Assembly: GCA_030849465.1 (NCBI GenBank)
Contig: JARVLF010000018.1
Coordinates: forward strand, 248,001 to 312,000
Direction: 5' to 3'
DNA: 64,000 bases
DNA from: Moesziomyces globuligerus
Lineage: Eukaryota; Basidiomycota; Ustilaginomycetes; Ustilaginales; Ustilaginaceae
Shown here: piece by piece, positions 41,001-49,700 of the stretch
How positions within the stretch are numbered: position 1 is the stretch's first letter
How the letters are laid out: each line of letters opens with the position of its first letter
Translations under genes and position numbers: made by a program
Notes under the pieces: model-generated
The model's input: the letters and a program-made list of their open reading frames with translations, nothing else
Told to the model about the DNA's origin: nothing
Databases searched by the model: none

Positions 41001-42021
41001 AAAGACAGGCCTCATGATCAAGCCGGCAGTGCGACTGGAGGACAGCAAGAAGTACTTCGCCAAGTTACCGGACTGGGCGTACGACGTACAAGACGATTCG
41101 GACCGACACGATTGGTTTGCTCTCGAGAACTACACATCCGGTATCGGAGCGGTCAAGAATGGGGCGCGGCCCGAGTCGGTGCTCTGCAGGCTGTGGGCCG
41201 AGGGGCAGGAGGAGGTGGGCCGGCTCAAGCAGCAACTGCACCTCATGACCGAGAAGCTGCGGGGAGCCGAGGACACGGCAATCTCGGGCCTGTGGAGGCA
41301 GGCGAAGGAGCTGGGCCAGATCAAGCCCGAGGAGGAAGAGGCGATCCGGAGCCACGTCCAGGTGATGGAGGAGACCTTCTCGCGGACCAACCAGCGCACC
41401 CGCCACGTCATCGAGACGCGCAACCGCGAGCAGCGCAACACGAACCAGTCGCAGCCAGCGACCAAGAACGCTGAGCGGCAGCAGCGATCGGTGCCGCTGC
41501 GACGAGTGCGCTCGGAAGCGCAGGGCCAGACGAGCAAGGGGACGCTGCTGTCCGGCGACGAACGACGCGCTGACGGCGGCGCGGTGGACGATCTGGAACG
41601 GAACGATATGGTGGAGCGCCTGGACGGGACGATCGAGGTGCCGACGATCTTGGGCTCGGCCGCCGAGGTCGCAGCTCGATTCTGCCAGTGGCCCAAGGCG
41701 TTTGCCAAGGACCACGTTGCCAAGATGGATCGGGCGGGCGTGGCGAGGCTGGCGCTGCTGCGTGCGTCGTACGCCTACTCGATCACGTACGCGCGCAAGC
41801 CGCGCTTCGCGTTCGAGATGGCGTGGCGCTGGGTCATGAACCTCAAGGCGGAGGCGACGGGCGAAGCGGCGAGGACAGGCCACGATGCGTGCGCCTCGCA
41901 CATGGCGCAGGGCCTCGGCAGCATCCAGATGCCCTTTGCAACGCTCGACGTTCTCGGCCTGCGCAAGAGGATCATCGCCCGCAACATCGAGTCGGCCCGA
42001 AACCGGACCATCGAGTTGTAG
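38017..42021 (+). CDS. Cellular RNA-dependent RNA polymerase (RNA silencing, QDE-1/Rdp1 family)
   Basis: A single exon of 1334 residues. The first 210 residues are Ser/Pro-rich and probably disordered. The catalytic region includes LRGDPHPITGEQVIMTDGAG followed by AMS, then GVWYLDP and HNGV-like VLHSNGVPIDV. RLQHVPEGDVLVTRHPCLLP then leads to the active-site loop LASMLSGGDYDGDLIRVFW with Asp884, Asp886 and Asp888, the DxDGD metal-binding signature of eukaryotic RdRPs. DAPKTGLMIK and a charged helical tail follow. The family makes double-stranded RNA from single-stranded templates to feed Dicer and Argonaute. All three Asp residues are present and there is no frameshift, so it looks functional. 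It lies between RPN1 (+) and MGM1 (-). U. maydis is known to have lost this machinery, so the gene helps place the species. Confidence 0.93.
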   Translation: MSNALRQIHPNGRNTTIARHHASPSKRPSIETNIQAPQRSKSRKSVHSAAHAPASPSTSNLDVAVNTGRVRAPEVIDISTMYSSDSDSDVYHDILVAGSWGATPGSSQGTDNSSLSPHSHPPPSNTISNAPSEKKDLAAARRDAPLWALFREDFADDGAPHRIFLPIDSSVKDADVKADPASSEVDLGEADLDEAQRAPSALRVSSPSDKPQRLRKLPPFVVVEQHMRVKVMQKQKDGRPGVPWGVQFYLASLASHGHFGLDELDITAGVNAIRSSYNASSFCALFEPSNQQALWDSKRVEAPIMARRATDRERQVCTELDREAEMLADSRLNGVVGPPGEEMTSFGGRVIFQGRLACSRKQERPRPGFKASHLDFSIKLLPPKLGGSCRFSRRFGSESILRLTMERSMTKEARRFAVHAKTREIHAEISDFFGRTVQIMGRKYRPIICKDETVFYLWIASPDGSPDQPEFDCVWDFVDHHAPFAENARQQLGKFIQRIQLGLSTSVPAANVGAITYVSDLRGDPHPITGEQVIMTDGAGAMSLAVARDVAQQLGHASIPSAIQARIAGAKGVWYLDPNAQSWLPGEEPKRWVQVRKSQNKIKYPRGRSRDLSQKVVDLLGPSRTSSPSSLSKQIILVLHSNGVPIDVFAALQQSELRAIANDVSDWEGPDANVCLRLATVVERLCKIETTRARRSTEAAEHRAQGMSSLTGDNARDPDFEGNDDRDFYFGQDGRHAWNGKPISKQECAYEMLLVGFHPRSCAYLADLLVDIANTAMKRITSRFAISIPRSAEAMVIPDPTGTLEADEIQFRFSGDSITDPDSRLRLQHVPEGDVLVTRHPCLLPTDIRKVRAVVRPELSKYQDVVVFSTKGHTPLASMLSGGDYDGDLIRVFWEPQLVEPFKNSDVKFATCPFEISDAFDRVEETVQDFVAQQAGKTKEDRDRALIAHLVAPAFDPQVRGLYGVMHLYAAWQFGIESAQAVDLAHKFCQCMDAPKTGLMIKPAVRLEDSKKYFAKLPDWAYDVQDDSDRHDWFALENYTSGIGAVKNGARPESVLCRLWAEGQEEVGRLKQQLHLMTEKLRGAEDTAISGLWRQAKELGQIKPEEEEAIRSHVQVMEETFSRTNQRTRHVIETRNREQRNTNQSQPATKNAERQQRSVPLRRVRSEAQGQTSKGTLLSGDERRADGGAVDDLERNDMVERLDGTIEVPTILGSAAEVAARFCQWPKAFAKDHVAKMDRAGVARLALLRASYAYSITYARKPRFAFEMAWRWVMNLKAEATGEAARTGHDACASHMAQGLGSIQMPFATLDVLGLRKRIIARNIESARNRTIEL

Positions 42022-42505
42022 AGCCGGTCGCGATCCGGTCGGCAATGCGCCCCAGTCAAGGATCCCGCAACGTCGCGTACGGCTACCTGCCTCTGTTGCG
42101 ATCCCCGCTCTCGATTCTACCTCCTCGGCCCGTCTCGCCTTCGCGGGCGCTCAACACTGTCCAAGCATCCCGAACAGCAACGAGGTCCACATCGACGTTT
42201 CATCGCATTGCAGCATGGCAGCCGTCTGAGGCGAGCGACACCGTAGACGACTTGTCGGACGGGGAGAGCGGTTTGGATTGCCAGCTGTCTGCCTCTTCAC
42301 AACCGGGCACGCGAGTGCTTCTGCAGGTCCAACGTAGAACCACGCTGATGAATCGATTCGATTCACATTCCGTTGATGTGCGCTGCGGAAGGGCGTACGA
42401 CGACGAGCAGATGTGTGGACTTTATGCCGAGACGGGTGGATACGAATTGAGCAGAGGTGGAAGAAAAGGGGTGGTGGAGGGGGTATAACGACTCAACTGC
42501 GGAGT
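42022..42505. other. Convergent intergenic region RdRP / MGM1
   Basis: 484 bases between facing stop codons, holding both 3' ends. No ORF, RNA gene or repeat of note. Overlapping 3' transcripts are possible but not shown. Confidence 0.4.
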
Positions 42506-45448
42506 CTAGAAGAAGGCCCATCTGGAAGCGGTGGAGTTTTTCTGTTTGTAGACCTTTACGAGGTCAGCGATGACCGAGGAGACGTGTTCGAGTTTGTGTT
42601 TTCTGGACTGGAGATCGAGGTGTTTCTTGACGGCTGGATTCTGTGCTGCGAACTGTGCGAGCTGATGCGCATCGAGGAGGTGGATGAGTTTTGCGTCGAT
42701 CTCGCGCGGGAACTGGTAGAAGAACTCGGCGAGGAGCTCGATGTTGATAAACATGACGGCGGTGTAGGTGAGCTTGTCAGCGACGATGTTGAGCAGCGTT
42801 TCGGGACAGAAGGCGCGGTTCTCCGCTCCGGCCTTGCATCGTTTGGACCGCAGCGTCGCTAGTCGCATCTTGAGAATGCGCGAACGGTCGCTCAGAAACA
42901 TGGCCTCGCGCGCCTTGATCAACAGCGCCGAATTGTAGTCCGGCCGCGTAGGATCGTTGCTATCATCCTCATCCTCCACCTCCATCCGACCATCATTCGA
43001 ATCGTTGGGATCCTGGGCATCCTTCGAAGCCGCTTCGCGAGCACGAAGTCGAGCCTGCACCCGCTTGCGCTCCTTGTTCTCCAAATGCGCCACGTACTCC
43101 ATAGCACCCTTCAACCTCCTCCCGCCAAGCAGCTTCTTGATGCCGTTGAACGCCGCATCGCACATGTCGAGCTCGCGCTCGACGAGCTCGACCGACCTCT
43201 GCCTGCCCGCCTCCCACTCGGGCGGCTCGACCTCGACCTCGTACTTGAACGGCTTGACGCAGTTCTCCACCTGGTCGGCGGTGAGGCCGAAGCGCTCGCG
43301 CAGGATTGCGGTGCTAAACGCCACGATGCGCTCGGCCGCATCCGGATGGTGGTTGAAAGGCTCGCTCTGAGCCAGAAGCTGGATCTGCGTCCGAATCGCA
43401 TCCACCACCAACTGCGTCGAGAGCCTACCGATGCCCGACTTGGTCAACGCCGACGACGAGGCGTCGAGCTTGTACTGCCAGTACTTGTCGAGCTCTTCGG
43501 GCGCGAGTCTGCGCGCGTCGGCGAGCTGCGAGAGCTCGGGCGTGCGCGCGTCGCTCCAGTACATTTGCGCGAGGATGTCCATGACCTTTTCGTCGAGCGC
43601 GTGCTTGAGCAGCGCGCGCACCTCGCGCTTGCCAAAGTGCGCGGCGAACTGGTTGAAGCGCAGCTTGAGCGCATCCATCGTCTCGGCCGCGTACGACTCG
43701 GCGGTGATGGTGCGGTCGTTGTACTGCACCTTGAACTGGTACGACGCCTCCTCGAGCTCCACCTGCACGGCGTTGGCGATGCCGTGCAGCGACGAGCCCA
43801 TGCTCTCCTCGAGCACGCTCATCAGCCGCCTGCGCAGCGTGTCCGTGCCCGTCATCGGTTCGACGCCCGCGTTGCGGCCGCGCGCAGGCGCCGCAAAGTG
43901 CTCGCGGTTCGCCGCAAAGTAGTCCGACTCCTGCTTGGTCACCATGCTCGCCATGCGCCCCTGCCCCGCGCGGTCGTGGCCGCCGCTGCTCTGGAAGATG
44001 CCGAGGTTGTTCTTGCACACCACGCCGACGTAGCCCAGCGCGAGCGGATACTTGTTGTTCGAGAGGATGCCCGCACCCACCTCGGGCGGGACGAGGTCCA
44101 TCTTGGTGACGACGCCGATGGTGCGGAGGCCGAGCGGATCGACCTGCCTGCTGGCGCGGAGCGCGGGCGAGTTGGCCAGATCGACGTCGGCGGCGCAGAC
44201 GGCGAGGATGATGTTGGGTTCCTGGATGTACTTGTGGCAGAGTCGCTGGATCTTTTCGCGCAGCTCGTCGGGCTGGTCCATGCTGGCGATCTGCACATAG
44301 CCGGGCAGGTCGATGAGCGTGAGGTCCGGCACGTGCGGGCTGTGGATGCGCAGCTCGATCGGCTCGTCGCTCACGCACTCGGTCGCGGGCACCGCCATGT
44401 TGAGGTCGTAGAGCGTCTTCTGGACGTGCGAAAAGTCGGTGATGCGGCCGAGGCCGAGGCCGGGGAACTCGGCGTACTCGACGAGGTTGTCCCTGGTCGC
44501 TCGGCCCGGTTGGGTGGCGGTGTGGATGAGCGTGAGTTCGATGGGACGTCGGGTGACCATGTTGTTGCCCTTGGGGAGGAACTCGTGGCCGACGATGGCC
44601 TCGAGCACGGAGCTCTTGCCGCTGCTCTGGGAGCCGATGACGACGATCGAGGGGAGGGTGAGCTGATCCGACTCGTGGTCGATCTCTTTGAGGATGTTGC
44701 GAACCTCGATGAGCTTGCGCGTGAGCAGCATCAGTTCTTCGGTGCTGCTCTTGGCTGTAGCGTCTGTTGTGTCGGCTGGAGCGTCTTGGTCGCCAAACAG
44801 GGACGACGCGGCGACGGCTGCTGCGCCAGCCATGGCAGGGGCGCCGTTGGGATCTGGGCCTCCGCTACCGCTTCCAGACGAGCTGCCGGACGAATTTGAA
44901 GAACCGGTGCCGTCTTGGGAGCCATTGAGACCCGAAAAGAGGTTGCGGAGGAAGTCGGGTGTCTGGAGGGTGGGCAGCTCGATGGCGTCGAGGCGGTCCG
45001 AGAGAGCCTCCCACGAGTCGCGGGCGCCGTCGAGCGCATCGGCGCCGAATTCCGAGATGCCGGTGTAGGCGTCCTTGGCTCGATCAGAAAGGCGGCCGTA
45101 CGAGCGGCCGAGCATGTCCTTGAACTCGTCGACCTTGTAGTTGGCGTAGGCGAGCGCCCCACCTCCGGCGGCGAGGCCGTATGCGGGGAGACGCACGACA
45201 CGGAAGGCGGCCTTGGGGACCGAGTTGAACGAGATGGCGCGCACATGCATGAGGCGGCTGCCGCTCGAAGAGGCGTAGTAGCGCGCGGCGAAGTGGGCGT
45301 CGACCGCCGAAGGGCGGCGGCCAGCAAAGCGTGCGAGCGGCTGGCGCAGCTGGGCAGCGTGGGTATGAGCCGGTGCGGGGAGCGAGACGGAGCGCGAGCG
45401 AGCGGCGGCTCGCTGAGCGGCTCGCGCAGCGGTGGAATAGGTCGGCAT
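42506..45448 (-). CDS. MGM1: Mitochondrial inner-membrane dynamin Mgm1 (OPA1)
   Basis: A single minus-strand exon of 980 residues. The N-terminus is Arg/Ala/Ser-rich with no acidic residues for about 45 positions, as a mitochondrial presequence. A hydrophobic segment follows near residues 85-105, and a second small-residue hydrophobic stretch (AMAGAAAVAASSLFG, about 205-220) is where the rhomboid protease would cut to make the short form. The dynamin GTPase has G1 GSQSSGKSS (272-280), a following region with MVTRRPIELTL, G3 DLPGYVQIAS and G4 TKMDLVPPE. Middle and GED-like helices complete the protein. It drives inner-membrane fusion and cristae shaping. It is divergent from DUT1, with which it shares a 559-base region. 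Confidence 0.95.
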   Translation of the reverse strand: MPTYSTAARAAQRAAARSRSVSLPAPAHTHAAQLRQPLARFAGRRPSAVDAHFAARYYASSSGSRLMHVRAISFNSVPKAAFRVVRLPAYGLAAGGGALAYANYKVDEFKDMLGRSYGRLSDRAKDAYTGISEFGADALDGARDSWEALSDRLDAIELPTLQTPDFLRNLFSGLNGSQDGTGSSNSSGSSSGSGSGGPDPNGAPAMAGAAAVAASSLFGDQDAPADTTDATAKSSTEELMLLTRKLIEVRNILKEIDHESDQLTLPSIVVIGSQSSGKSSVLEAIVGHEFLPKGNNMVTRRPIELTLIHTATQPGRATRDNLVEYAEFPGLGLGRITDFSHVQKTLYDLNMAVPATECVSDEPIELRIHSPHVPDLTLIDLPGYVQIASMDQPDELREKIQRLCHKYIQEPNIILAVCAADVDLANSPALRASRQVDPLGLRTIGVVTKMDLVPPEVGAGILSNNKYPLALGYVGVVCKNNLGIFQSSGGHDRAGQGRMASMVTKQESDYFAANREHFAAPARGRNAGVEPMTGTDTLRRRLMSVLEESMGSSLHGIANAVQVELEEASYQFKVQYNDRTITAESYAAETMDALKLRFNQFAAHFGKREVRALLKHALDEKVMDILAQMYWSDARTPELSQLADARRLAPEELDKYWQYKLDASSSALTKSGIGRLSTQLVVDAIRTQIQLLAQSEPFNHHPDAAERIVAFSTAILRERFGLTADQVENCVKPFKYEVEVEPPEWEAGRQRSVELVERELDMCDAAFNGIKKLLGGRRLKGAMEYVAHLENKERKRVQARLRAREAASKDAQDPNDSNDGRMEVEDEDDSNDPTRPDYNSALLIKAREAMFLSDRSRILKMRLATLRSKRCKAGAENRAFCPETLLNIVADKLTYTAVMFINIELLAEFFYQFPREIDAKLIHLLDAHQLAQFAAQNPAVKKHLDLQSRKHKLEHVSSVIADLVKVYKQKNSTASRWAFF

Positions 45449-46007
45449 GATGATCAGGTGCGCTGAGATTGGCGCTGATGGGATTCGATAAGGAACTGGG
45501 AGGGAGCGAAGATGCGGACGGTATGGTCTCGGGGTGGCGTCAAAGACCGAGGGGATCGCGGCGTCTCAGTCCATGGAGAGCGTGCTTGCCAGTCGGTGGG
45601 TGGTGTTCGGCGAGTCTTGCCAGTCGGACAGGCACGAAGGTATGGATGCTTATGGTGATGATGGTGATATTGACGGCGAGGGGTATGTGGTGGTTGTGGC
45701 GGTAACCACGGCTGCGATGTTGCTCGAGTTGCATTGCTGAGCAACACAGACATCTCTGCTCCACCGCTGCCACTTTCCTCCACTTCTGCCCAGTAGCCGT
45801 GATATTTTTGGCCTCGAAAAACACGCCCCGCGCGCCTCCTTTCTCATGTGCGATCATAGCCACCAACATCTGCCAAACTCGGACTCAGCGCGAGACGCGT
45901 CCAGCTCGGATCCACTTTACGCGGCGCGCCTGGCGCTTGGATTCTTTCTGCCCAAGAGCCTTGTGCGAGACCAACACTTCTTTTCGCCTTCGGCAACCAC
46001 GATCTCG
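45449..46007. promoter_or_regulatory. Shared divergent promoter MGM1 / DUT1
   Basis: 559 bases between divergent start codons. An in-frame ATG at 45846 could extend the dUTPase N-terminus by 54 residues, so part of this region may be coding. No clear TATA box or operator was recognised. Confidence 0.45.
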
Positions 46008-46645
46008 ATGACCACCTCGACCGCCTCTTCGTCTCCACGACCCACCAAAACGGCCAAGCTCACGCACGACTCTGACGCCATGACTGTTACTGCGCCTGCT
46101 TCCTCGTCTGCGCTGCGCCTGCTCGTGCAGCGCCATCCGGCGCATCCGCTCGCCAAGCTGCCTACGCGCGGCTCGGCGTCCGCCGCCGGCTACGACCTGT
46201 ACGCCTCGGAGGCGACGGTGATCCCGCGCGGTGGACGCAAGCTCGTCGCTACGGGCATCTGCCTCGCGATCCCAGAGGGTCACTACGGTCGCGTCGCGCC
46301 GCGTTCGGGTCTGGCCAGCAAGCATGGCATCGACACGGGCGCGGGCGTCATCGACTCCGACTACCGTGGCCTCCTCGGCGTCCTCCTCTTCAACCTCGGC
46401 GACACCGACTTTACAGGTAAGCAACCCCCCCTTTTTCCTAACTCGCAGAGGAAGCACTTTTGACTGACATTGGAAATCTTTCCGTCCCGGCGACAGTCAA
46501 CGAGGGCGACCGCATCGCCCAGCTCATCATTGAAAAGATCGCCACCCCCGACGTCGTCGAGGTCGAGAGCCTCGACGCCACCGTCCGCGGAGAAGGCGGC
46601 TTCGGCTCCACTGGCGGCTTTGGCGCCAAACCCTCCTCCTCCTAG
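46008..46645 (+). CDS. DUT1: dUTPase (dUTP nucleotidohydrolase)
   Basis: Two exons, 46008-46416 and 46497-46645, give 185 residues. The 80-base intron has a GTAAGC donor, CTGAC branch at 46464-46468 and GACAG acceptor, and joins GDTDFT to [15 protein letters not shown] through a split Val codon. All five trimeric dUTPase motifs are present: [47 protein letters not shown] and the C-terminal [12 protein letters not shown] loop. The enzyme hydrolyses dUTP to dUMP, keeping uracil out of DNA. The start chosen (46008) gives a short N-terminal tail. An in-frame ATG at 45846 would give 239 residues and another at 46080 a shorter form. The stop is 105 bases from the facing VPS8 stop. Confidence 0.94.
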
Positions 46646-46750
46646 TACCCCGAACACTCACTCCCCTTCCTCGCTATATCTCACATCGCACTTGAATCGC
46701 AAACGCACTTCTGCCAAACGCATGTGACCGCATTCGCGTCTTTGCCACTA

Positions 46751-49700
46751 TCACTGCGCTGCCCCCTCGGTGCGCGCGGTGCTCAACCAGCAGCTCTCGT
46801 GCCAGACCAAGCCCGACTTCTGCACCACGATGCGCTCCTTGTCCTTCTCCTCGTCCCAAGCCGCCTCTGCAAAGTGAGTCGTCGTGAGCGTCGCATCGCC
46901 CTCGTCTTCCTCTTGCTCTTCCTCCTGCTCCTCTGCTTGTGGTTCGGGCTCCTTCTGCGGCTGGTCGTTGATCCTGATAGCGATGCTGCTGGCTGTCGAG
47001 TTGCTGCGCGTCATCACAGCGCTGCTGTTCGGATTCCACGAGTTGCGTCGGCTCATCTCCCTGCTCGGTGCAAAGTAGCCGTCCACCTCGTCGGCCTTGG
47101 CACGCAGCTCGGACGACGCCGATCGCACCACGCCCTTGCCCTTGTCGATGCGCGGCGAAGCGAGCGGAGCCGCCTTGCCGTCGTACGGCGACTTGGCCCT
47201 GCGGTGGTGCGCCACCACCTGCGGCGTCAGCATCGCTTCCACGGGCGTCTTGTGCGCCGTCTCGCGCTGCGCCGCCGCGAGCGAGGTGCGCTTGGGTCCA
47301 AGCACGCCGCCGCCACAGGTGGCACAGCGTGCGCCCGCACCCGCTGCGGGCCGCCAGCCGTGCCGACGCTGCGTGTGCAGCTGGCGGAACTGCTGGAACG
47401 TATCCCGGTCAAACAGCTTGTTGGTGATCCCCAGCAGCTCGGCGCGCAGGTGGTACGCCGACAGCATCCCCTCCAGCACCGATCGGATCTCGGCATAGTA
47501 CTCGGCGCCACCGCGCTCCGCGCCCTCGCCCGCGTCCGCGCCGCCCGTCAGCCGCCGGAACAACGCCGGGAACGACACCGCCTCGGCTGCCGTCGACGAG
47601 ATCAGATCCGACAGCGTATCCTGCACAATGTCGCGCACGCCTTCCAGCAGCTCCCGGGCACCCGGCGAGGACTGCTCGCCTCCACCGAGGTGCGCCACGT
47701 CGTGGACCAGACGCACCATGCTCTTCAGCAGGCGGAACCACACCTCGTCCGTGTCGATCTGCGCGCCGGCGCCCCTGGGCGTCTCTTCATCGTCGCTATC
47801 GTGGCCGCCAAACGCATTGGCGCGTTCGATGCACAGTCGGACCGCCACTTGGATGCATCGCCTCACATCTCCCAGCAGCAACTCGGCTCCACCGCTGGTG
47901 GACGCGACGACGAGGGACCGCGCTGTGCCTGCACACGCCCTGTCGAGCTCGGCGAACGCCTCGGCCGGTCGTCCGAGTCGGTCGAGCGCCCACAGCAGCG
48001 CGTCGGCACTGCCCGCCACCCTCGACGCATCGCCCTCGCGGCACGCCGCGACGAGCCGCTCGAGGTCAAAGTACGCCGCGCCGCGTGCGTCCAGATTGCG
48101 CACCACGGCGGCGGGGTCGTAGCGCCGGAGCAGGTCGAGATACACCTCGCGTTCGTGCAGGTCGAGATGCTCCGGCTGAGCACGTGCGGCCTCCACGGCG
48201 TTGCCGACATGCATGGGCTCGAAGAAGCACTGGAGGTACAGCAGGTGGCGCTTCTCGTCGAGCTGCGCGAGCCGCTGCAGCACGTGCGCATGCGCGTGCG
48301 GGAAGAACCGATCCAGCATCGCCGCCGTCTTGAGCGCGTCGAGGTCGAGTAGCTCGACGATCTCGTCCGTCAGCTGCTCATGCAGCCGCGCCAGCATCTC
48401 GGCGCTCTCGGCCGTGTCCCTCCGCGCGGCGTTGAAGAGCGTCTCCTCAAAGTGCGCGAATGCGTCCGACTCCTCGACCTCGCCGGTTCGGTCCGGCTCG
48501 CGCGTACCCGCATGCAGATGCTCTCGGAGATACACGCCCAGCAGCCGGTCCCACTTCTCCTCTTGTCGGAAAGCCGAGCGCAGTATACGTCCGAAGGCGG
48601 CGCGTTCGAACGTGTCGAGCCACGCGTCGTCGAAACGCGGCTTGTAGTGCGAGAGGAGGCACTCGGCTGCCAGCTCGCGATCCTCGCGTGTCGCCTCGAC
48701 CACCTCGGCCCCCTCGCCTGCCTCCAGCGGGATCGAAAGCGATCGCAGCAGCTGGTCGACGTGGTTCTGGGCGAGGTGGATGAACTGCGGATACTTGGGC
48801 GCGTTGCGCGCCACAAAGATATGCACAAAGATCCTCGCGACCAGCGGCAGCTCCGGCGCCCTCCGATCCGCCGCGCCCTGGGCAGCGGTGAGCTCGAGCA
48901 GCACATCAACGACGAGCTGCCTGCTGATCCGCTTGCCGACCACGTCTTCGTCGTCCAGAAAGCCGTCCTCGAACGCGAGGTCGAGCGCATCGAGCAGCGC
49001 CTCGGCGTCAAACTCGAGCAGCAGCCGCAGATACGGATAGATCGGCTCCGAGTCCGCATCCTGTTCCGACTCGCGCACATCGTCTTGCAGACCGTAGAGC
49101 ACGACCTTGCCGCCTGGGCCGGGAGGCCACAGCGTGCAGCTGCCCGAAAAGACAAAGTTGTAGATCGAGCCCTTGGCCTTGTCTGCCTGCTCGGCGTGCT
49201 CGAAGGGCTCCTGGCTCGGATATCGATTGCCCGTCAGCACGACCGAGAGGTACGAAAAGACGCGATAGCCGTCCTCAATATCGCGTTCTTCCGCCTCGCC
49301 ATCCGCCGGGTCACCTCCCTCGACATCGGCGTCGGAGTGCTTCATCCTGATGTGAGCGTACGGATCGTCCTCTACCCCGCTCTCGTCGACCTCTTCGAGC
49401 GCAATCTTCTCGTCTCTCCTTCTTCTGCGCACCGCCCTCCTTACCGGGTGAAGCAGCTCGATGATCGGCGCCACATAATCCTCGAGCGCTGCGTTAAAGA
49501 CGTAGATCAGCGCATCGTACAGCCTCCTGTCCAAACACAGCGAGAGAGCCTGGTCGAGATCGAGCGACTTGGGATCCGCGTGCCAGATGATGCGTTCGGC
49601 CTGATCGTACTCCTCGCGGTCCCTTCGAAACGCGACGAGCCGCTGGACGACGGGGATGGGCAGCCTGCTCAGCTCGCCCGAGACGATGAAGTCCTCCATC

